DNA from: UBA5078 sp041175045
Lineage (GTDB): Bacteria; Pseudomonadota; Gammaproteobacteria; Pseudomonadales; Pseudohongiellaceae
NCBI GenBank assembly: GCA_041175045.1
Contig: JBEDFR010000135.1
Span: 1 to 10,551 of the forward strand
DNA length: 10,551 nucleotides
Reading direction: 5' to 3'
How positions within the stretch are numbered: the stretch's first letter is position 1; each line of letters begins with the position of its first letter. The notes beneath the pieces are model-generated. The model was not told the DNA's origin. It searched no databases and saw nothing but the letters and a program-made list of their open reading frames with translations. The position numbers and the translations under genes are program-made. Below, in pieces: positions 6,548 through 10,551 of this stretch.

Positions 6548-7615
6548 TCACTGCGCCGGCAGCGGCGTGAATTCCGGCGCCTGCGCTTCATTGAGTGGCG
6601 CGAAGGACTGCTCGTCCGGCCCTCCCAGCAGCATGATCAGGCGCATTGCGGCCAGGGTGACGCGATCCTCGGAGATCGCCTGCATGCGGCTCTGGTAGTC
6701 GGCGTCGATCACGATACCTTCCATGCGCGTGCCCAGGCGTTCCGCCCGCAGCACGGCGGCCTTGATCTCGTCGGGATAGACAAAGTCGAGCAGCAGGCGC
6801 CGGCTCTCCTGCAGCCAGACATCGGCGTCCAGCGAGAGGCTGTGCAGATCGGCCTGGGCGGCGGTGACCACCATGCGGCGCAGGGTGTCTTCGAAGGCCT
6901 GGTTGCGCAGGGCCTCGTCCCATTCCGCGTGCAGGGTGCCGTTGCGCGTGGGAATGCCGTTGCCGCCGCGATCCCCGTTGGGGAACAGGCGGTGCGAGAC
7001 CAGGGCGCCGGAATGCAGGGGTTGGTGGATGTCGCCGCCCAGATGCAGCAGCCAGCACAGCGCCACGGCGCGCTCGGGCGCTGGCAGGGACTCGTCCTTG
7101 AAGCGGGCGAGGTTGTAGTCCAGGGCCAGCAGCACATTGTCGATGTCGCGCTCGTCGGTGTCGGCCGTGGCTCGGCTGCCGGCGATGTCCGGGCGCGGGT
7201 CCACGCCGACATAGAGATTGCCCTGCAGGCCGGCGCCGCGCAGCCAGGCGCCGTCGATGTAATGCCAGGTCGGGCGATCGTGGCGAATGCGCGCTTCCTC
7301 GTCGAGACCGCGCACCAGGTCCGGCCACACGGCGGCCTGGCCCAGGGTCCAGCGCAGTTTTTCTTCGTCGCTGCCCACCATGACCGTCAGCGGCATCTGC
7401 TCCACGAAATCCTGCTGGTAGCGCGGATGGGCCTCCAGCAGGCTGATCAGCTCGGCGCGGCGCTCCAGGGACAAGGACTCCCAGACCACATAGGCGCTGA
7501 GCCGGTGACCGGTGGCATCCCAGGCCAGAGCCGGCAGGCCGGTCAGCAGCGCGAGCCACAGCAGGGCGCTGCGGCACAGGCGACGGGCAAGGGGGAGGCG
7601 GCTGCGGCGGGACAT
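6548..7615 (-). CDS. Secreted S1/P1-type zinc-dependent nuclease
   Basis: This is a 355-residue protein with an Arg-rich N-terminus and signal peptide; cleavage after PALA (residue 31) would leave Trp as the first mature residue. That matters because S1/P1 nucleases use the amino group and carbonyl of Trp1 to bind zinc. The full zinc-ligand set of P1 nuclease is visible with matching spacing: W32 and H37 (mature W1 and H6), D99 (AVWPD), H118 (TWHYID), H191, D195 and H201 (LHLGGDIHQPLH), then H229 and D233 (LHAEWDEAL). A GDRGGNG loop lies between. The enzyme is therefore predicted to be active on single-stranded DNA or RNA in the periplasm or outside the cell. The start at 7615 is chosen for the signal peptide; the frame opens further upstream to 7819, but that overlaps livF antiparallel-codon sequence and is not protein-like. 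A GGAG lies 12 bases upstream, further than usual. It lies 49 bases after livF on the same strand. Confidence 0.93.
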   Translation of the reverse strand: MSRRSRLPLARRLCRSALLWLALLTGLPALAWDATGHRLSAYVVWESLSLERRAELISLLEAHPRYQQDFVEQMPLTVMVGSDEEKLRWTLGQAAVWPDLVRGLDEEARIRHDRPTWHYIDGAWLRGAGLQGNLYVGVDPRPDIAGSRATADTDERDIDNVLLALDYNLARFKDESLPAPERAVALCWLLHLGGDIHQPLHSGALVSHRLFPNGDRGGNGIPTRNGTLHAEWDEALRNQAFEDTLRRMVVTAAQADLHSLSLDADVWLQESRRLLLDFVYPDEIKAAVLRAERLGTRMEGIVIDADYQSRMQAISEDRVTLAAMRLIMLLGGPDEQSFAPLNEAQAPEFTPLPAQ

Positions 7616-7664
7616 GGTCGGGACGGACTCCGGCTGGGAACGCGGGGGTACTGTAACCTGATTC

Positions 7665-8360
7665 TCAAACCTCCAGCCACTCCCGCCGTACCTCCCCGGC
7701 CTGCAGCAGCTCGGCCGGCGTGCCCTCGAACACGATCCGGCCCCGGCCCATGACGGAGACCCGTGCGGCGATGCGCAGCGCGATGTCCAGCGTCTGTTCC
7801 ACCAGCAGGATGCCGACACCTTCCGCGGCGATCTGCTGCAGACTCTGCGCCACCTGTTCGGCCAGACGCGGCGCCAGGCCTTCCGTGGGCTCGTCCACCA
7901 GCAGCAGGCGTGGCGTGCCCATCAGGGTGCGGGCGATGCACAGCATCTGCTGCTCCCCGCCGCTCAGCGCGCCGCCCGCCACGTCCAGTCGTGCCGCGAG
8001 CGCCGGGAACAGGGCGAAGAGCGACTCCAGTTGCCCCGGCGCCAGCGTCTGCCCCGGCTTGAGGCCCAAGTGCAGGTTCTGCATGACGCTCAGTCCGGGG
8101 AAGATGTCGCGCTGCTCGGGCACGCAGCCGATGCCCAGGCGCGCGATCGCGTGGCTGGGCAGGCCGAGCACGTCCCGGCCCTGCCAGCGCACCGTGCCGC
8201 TGGCCCGCAGTTCGCCCATCAGCGCCCGCACGGTGGTGGAGCGCCCGGCGCCGTTGCGGCCGAGCAGGGCGACGATCTCGCCTTCGCGCACGCGCAGGTT
8301 GACCCCCTGCAGCACATGACTCTGGCCGTACCAGGCCTGCAGATTCGCCACCTCAAGCAT
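7665..8360 (-). CDS. livF: Liv-type ABC importer ATPase LivF, Walker A Lys replaced by Arg
   Basis: This is a 231-residue ABC ATPase and the last liv gene of the operon. The order is a short N-terminal strand (MLEVANLQAWYGQSHVLQGV), Walker A GRNGAGRST (residues 34-42), Q-loop region PEQRDIF (Q83), signature LSGGEQQ (132-138), Walker B LLLVDEP (D156, E157), and switch region VEQ (Q189), where other ABC proteins have His; Gln is usual in LivF. The Walker A lysine is Arg (R40, codon CGC at 8243-8241), clear in the DNA. LivF drives import together with LivG at the cytoplasmic face of LivH/LivM. The start overlaps the livG stop by 8 bases, and with no strong ribosome binding site it is probably translated by coupling. 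I considered UrtE (urea importer), but the N-terminus and the end (RREWLEV) fit a LivF subgroup better. The substrate is unknown. Confidence 0.9.
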   Translation of the reverse strand: MLEVANLQAWYGQSHVLQGVNLRVREGEIVALLGRNGAGRSTTVRALMGELRASGTVRWQGRDVLGLPSHAIARLGIGCVPEQRDIFPGLSVMQNLHLGLKPGQTLAPGQLESLFALFPALAARLDVAGGALSGGEQQMLCIARTLMGTPRLLLVDEPTEGLAPRLAEQVAQSLQQIAAEGVGILLVEQTLDIALRIAARVSVMGRGRIVFEGTPAELLQAGEVRREWLEV

Positions 8361-9126
8361 CGCTAAGCCCGCCTGCCCCGGCGTCCGCCACGCGGCCCAG
8401 ATACACCTCCTGCACGCGGGGACTGGCGCGAATGCGCGCCGGAATGTCGGTGGCGATCACCTCGCCCTGGGCCAGCACCGTGATGCGATCAGCCAGCTCG
8501 AACACCACACTCATGTCGTGCTCCACGAGCAGCAGGGTGCGCTCGGCCGTCACCCGGCGGATCAGCGCCAGGGCCTGGGCGGCCTCGCTGTGGCTCATGC
8601 CGGCCACGGGTTCATCGAGCAGGATCAGGCGCGCGTCGCCGGCAATCGCCAGGCCCAGCTCCAGCGCCCGCTGTGCGGCATAGGCCAGCTCGCCGGCCGG
8701 CACCTCACGCAGTGCCTGCAGTCCCAGGTCCTCCAGCAGGGCGTCCGTGCGCGCGGTCAGGGCCTTCTCCCGCCCCAGCAGATGGCGCAGGGAACAGCCA
8801 TAGCCCATGGGCCAGAGCAGGGCACAGCGCAGATTCTCGAACACGCTCAGGCGGGGGAACAGCTGGCTGATCTGGAAGCTGCGGGCGATGCCGCGCCGGG
8901 CGATCTGCTCGCCGGGCAGGCCGTGAATCGGCTTGCCCTCGAACACAATGCGGCCACTGTCGGGCGCCAGCAGGCCGCTGATCAGATGGAACAGGGTGGA
9001 CTTGCCCGCGCCGTTCGGGCCGATGATGGCATGACGTTCGCCGGGCTCGATCACCAGGTCCACGTCGTGCAGCACCCGGGTGCGACCGAACTGCTTGCTC
9101 ACCTTCTCCAGACGCAGCAGGCTCAT
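8353..9126 (-). CDS. livG: Liv-type ABC importer ATPase LivG
   Basis: This is a 257-residue ABC ATPase. It has Walker A GPNGAGKST (36-44) with the normal lysine (K42), Q-loop SFQ (Q85), a LivG-typical insert between about 88 and 130 (FPRLSVFENLRCALLW), a degenerate signature ELAYAAQRALEL (146-157), Walker B LILLDEP (D171, E172) and switch His VEHD (H203). It pairs with LivF to power the importer. Its ATG overlaps the livM stop as ATGA (4 bases), with AGGTGG just upstream as ribosome binding site. The signature lacks the canonical SGGQ glycines; from memory LAYxxQRALE is common in LivG relatives, so this is not a defect. Normal Walker A here and an Arg variant in LivF make the two ATPase halves unequal. 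Confidence 0.93.
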   Translation of the reverse strand: MSLLRLEKVSKQFGRTRVLHDVDLVIEPGERHAIIGPNGAGKSTLFHLISGLLAPDSGRIVFEGKPIHGLPGEQIARRGIARSFQISQLFPRLSVFENLRCALLWPMGYGCSLRHLLGREKALTARTDALLEDLGLQALREVPAGELAYAAQRALELGLAIAGDARLILLDEPVAGMSHSEAAQALALIRRVTAERTLLLVEHDMSVVFELADRITVLAQGEVIATDIPARIRASPRVQEVYLGRVADAGAGGLSDA

Positions 9127-10349
9127 GGGCCCACCTGCCTGTTGCCTTGCGCGTCAGAGCCTTGCCACGCCGCCTGCAGAGCCGGCAGCTCGCGGCGCAG
9201 CAGCAGGGTCGCCACGCTGGCAAGTGCGGTCAGGCCGAGCCAGCTCCAGACAGTCTCGGCCTGCAGTGCCAGACCCATGACGTGCAGGGCCTCGCCTTCC
9301 CGGGCAGCCAGCTCCAGCAGCAGTACCCCGCTCAGCAGCAGGGCGGCGCTCGGCAGTGCGCAGCGGGCGAGCGGGAGGGCGAGCGCTGCCAGCATCCCGC
9401 GCCGCCAGCGGGCGTGCAGCTGCACCAGCAAGTGGCTCAGTCCGCCGGGCAGGTACATCACACAGCCGACAAACAGCAGGCCCAGATAGAGCGTCGAGAG
9501 CGTGGTCCAGCCGCTGAGCAAGGCCGTGCACAGGGTCAGCAGCACGGCGCCGATCACTGGCCCGAGGAAGTAACCCGTGCCGCCCAGAAAGCACATCAGC
9601 AGCACCTGGCCGGCGTTCGCGGTGCCCAGCGCCTGGGCGGTGATGATCTCGTTGTGGATGGCGAAGAGCGCCCCGGCCAGCCCCGCGCAGGTGCCGGCCA
9701 CGAGCAAGCACAGCAGGCGCACCCGGGCAGCGTTGCAACCCAGACACTGCGCCCGCAGCGGGTTGTCGCGCACCGCCATGGCCAGGCGGCCCGCCGGTGT
9801 CTGCCGGAACGCCGCCAGGCAGAGTGCGCCGAGGAACACCCAGACGGCGGCGTGGTAGTACACCTGGGTCTCGCGGGCGAAGCTCACCCCGAGCAGGGGC
9901 GGGCCCGCCGTGCGGTCGGCGCTGATGCCGGCCTCGCCCCCGAAGAAGGCCACCAGAATCAGGGCGCTGGCTGCCAGCAGTTCGCCCAGCCCCAGCGAGA
10001 TCATGGTGAAGGCGGTGCCGCCGCGTCGGGTGGAGACGCTGCCCAGCAGCAGCGCTGCCAGCAGGCCACCGGCCGCGCCCGCCAGCGGCAGCAGCACCAG
10101 GGGCAGACTCAGGCTGCCCAGCTCGCTCAGGCGCATGGCGTGCGCCGCCACATACCCGCCCAGCCCGAAATACACCGCGTGGCCGAAGGACAGCAGACCG
10201 CCCTGGCCGAGCAGGGTGTTGTAACTGAGGGCGAACAGCACGGCGATGAGCATCTGGTTGAGAATGCCCAGGCTGAGCACCGAATCGAACACCAGGGGCA
10301 GCCCCCCCAGCAGCACGGCCATCGCCACCCAGGCGCCACGACTGCCCAT
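9123..10349 (-). CDS. livM: Liv-type ABC importer permease LivM with C-terminal extension
   Basis: This is a 408-residue polytopic permease of the LivH/LivM (BPD_transp_2) family. The motif LGQGGLLSFGHAVYFGLGGY (47-66), the STRRGGTAFTMISLGLGEL segment (106-124), VRDNPLRAQCLG with the following GLAGALFA helix (193-230), and GGTGYFLGPVIGAVLL (256-271) are all typical of LivM. The core ends near residue 310 (YLPGGLSHLL). After a short basic stretch (HARWRRG) two extra hydrophobic segments follow (about 319-348 and 366-386), making the protein roughly 80-90 residues longer than the usual LivM. The start is well supported by GGAGGA 5 bases upstream. It sits 1 base after the livH stop and overlaps livG by 4 bases. 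It forms the membrane pore with LivH. Confidence 0.92.
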   Translation of the reverse strand: MGSRGAWVAMAVLLGGLPLVFDSVLSLGILNQMLIAVLFALSYNTLLGQGGLLSFGHAVYFGLGGYVAAHAMRLSELGSLSLPLVLLPLAGAAGGLLAALLLGSVSTRRGGTAFTMISLGLGELLAASALILVAFFGGEAGISADRTAGPPLLGVSFARETQVYYHAAVWVFLGALCLAAFRQTPAGRLAMAVRDNPLRAQCLGCNAARVRLLCLLVAGTCAGLAGALFAIHNEIITAQALGTANAGQVLLMCFLGGTGYFLGPVIGAVLLTLCTALLSGWTTLSTLYLGLLFVGCVMYLPGGLSHLLVQLHARWRRGMLAALALPLARCALPSAALLLSGVLLLELAAREGEALHVMGLALQAETVWSWLGLTALASVATLLLRRELPALQAAWQGSDAQGNRQVGP

Positions 10350-10350
10350 G

Positions 10351-10551
10351 CTAGTCCTCCCGGGTGCCGGCCTGGCCGGCAGGGCGCAGGAGCAGCATCA
10401 GCACCAGCAGCAGATAGGGCAGCAGCGGCGCTACTTGAGGCAGGGTGAGGCGCCACAGATCGCGCAGGGGATGCTCGGGCGGGAAGCTCAAGCCCAGCAG
10501 GGCCAGCACATCGGCCATGCCCACCGACGAGGCGATGGCCCAGGACTGCAG
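10351..10551 (-). CDS. livH: Liv-type ABC importer permease LivH (C-terminal fragment; 5' end outside window)
   Basis: On the minus strand the frame is open from the right edge through 66 codons to a TAG at 10353-10351. The visible end contains an Ala/Val-rich stretch, then LPQVAPLLPYLLLVLMLLLR followed by PAGQAGTRED. The last hydrophobic helix ending in LLLRPxG matches the usual end of LivH-type permeases. The stop lies one base before the livM ATG, so the two are one transcript. The body of the gene, and probably the substrate-binding-protein gene, lie beyond the window. The assignment rests on a short piece plus gene order. Confidence 0.8.
   Translation of the reverse strand: MQSWAIASSVGMADVLALLGLSFPPEHPLRDLWRLTLPQVAPLLPYLLLVLMLLLRPAGQAGTRED
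10355..10360 (-). promoter_or_regulatory. Ribosome binding site of livM inside the end of livH
   Basis: GGAGGA on the minus strand lies 5 bases before the livM ATG and within the last codons of livH. This is a strong match and fixes the livM start; translation of livH and livM is probably coupled. Confidence 0.75.

Noticed and set aside
6350..7753. 467-codon open frame on the plus strand opposite the nuclease gene
   Set aside because: It lies across the nuclease gene, whose full set of zinc ligands is conserved; the antisense product is Gln/Gly/Ala-rich with no domain.
7616..7819. 68-residue upstream extension of the nuclease gene starting at 7819
   Set aside because: It overlaps the 3' end of livF in another frame, is Ser/Arg/Cys/Trp-rich, and would displace the signal peptide.
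9147..10448. 433-codon open frame on the plus strand opposite livM
   Set aside because: The product is extremely Gln/Ala/His-rich, the usual mirror image of Leu/Ala-rich transmembrane helices read on the other strand.
7665..10551. Reading the importer as a urea transporter (UrtBCDE)
   Set aside because: The LivF and LivG N-termini and motifs fit Liv-type proteins better than UrtD/UrtE, and no urease or urea-related gene is visible in the window.

Overview
The window is a gene-dense, GC-rich stretch of a Gram-negative, aerobic proteobacterial chromosome. A gamma- or betaproteobacterium fits best. The evidence is a TamB-type outer-membrane biogenesis protein, a COX15/CtaA-type heme A synthase (which implies an aa3-type cytochrome oxidase), exported proteins with Sec signals, and a liv-type ABC importer. 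The species cannot be named from the sequence alone. No mobile element, tRNA, rRNA, CRISPR array or prophage signal was seen. Strong codon bias leaves long open frames antisense to most genes, and these are treated as shadows.

Left part (1-3372, plus strand). The window opens inside a tamB homologue and shows its complete C-terminal domain. It is followed by a gene for a small, N-terminally membrane-anchored alpha-crystallin (Hsp20-like) protein. The 97-base gap between them carries a very good match to a heat-shock (sigma-32) promoter, so the Hsp20-like gene probably has its own heat-inducible start. Both proteins plausibly act at the envelope.

Middle (3373-6547, minus strand). A structured convergent intergenic region with nested inverted repeats separates the Hsp20-like gene from a 531-residue exported TPR-like protein with a CxxC motif. 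About 300 non-coding bases then lead to ctaA (heme A synthase). In CtaA one of the usual histidine ligands is an asparagine. About 150 bases upstream of ctaA hold small hairpins and only a weak promoter candidate.

Right part (6548-10551, minus strand). A complete S1/P1-type zinc nuclease with a signal peptide lies 49 bases downstream of a tightly packed livH(partial)-livM-livG-livF block. The liv genes touch or overlap (1-base gap, 4-base overlap, 8-base overlap), so they form one operon for a branched-chain-amino-acid-type (HAAT family) ABC importer. The substrate-binding protein is not in the window and probably lies beyond the right edge. LivF has arginine instead of lysine in its Walker A motif, and LivM has a two-helix C-terminal extension. 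Both look like traits of a particular Liv subgroup.

Overall this looks like ordinary core or near-core chromosome. No clearly new system is evident. The points most worth a second look are the heat-shock promoter and membrane-anchored Hsp20-like gene next to tamB, the altered Walker A of LivF, and the Asn in CtaA.
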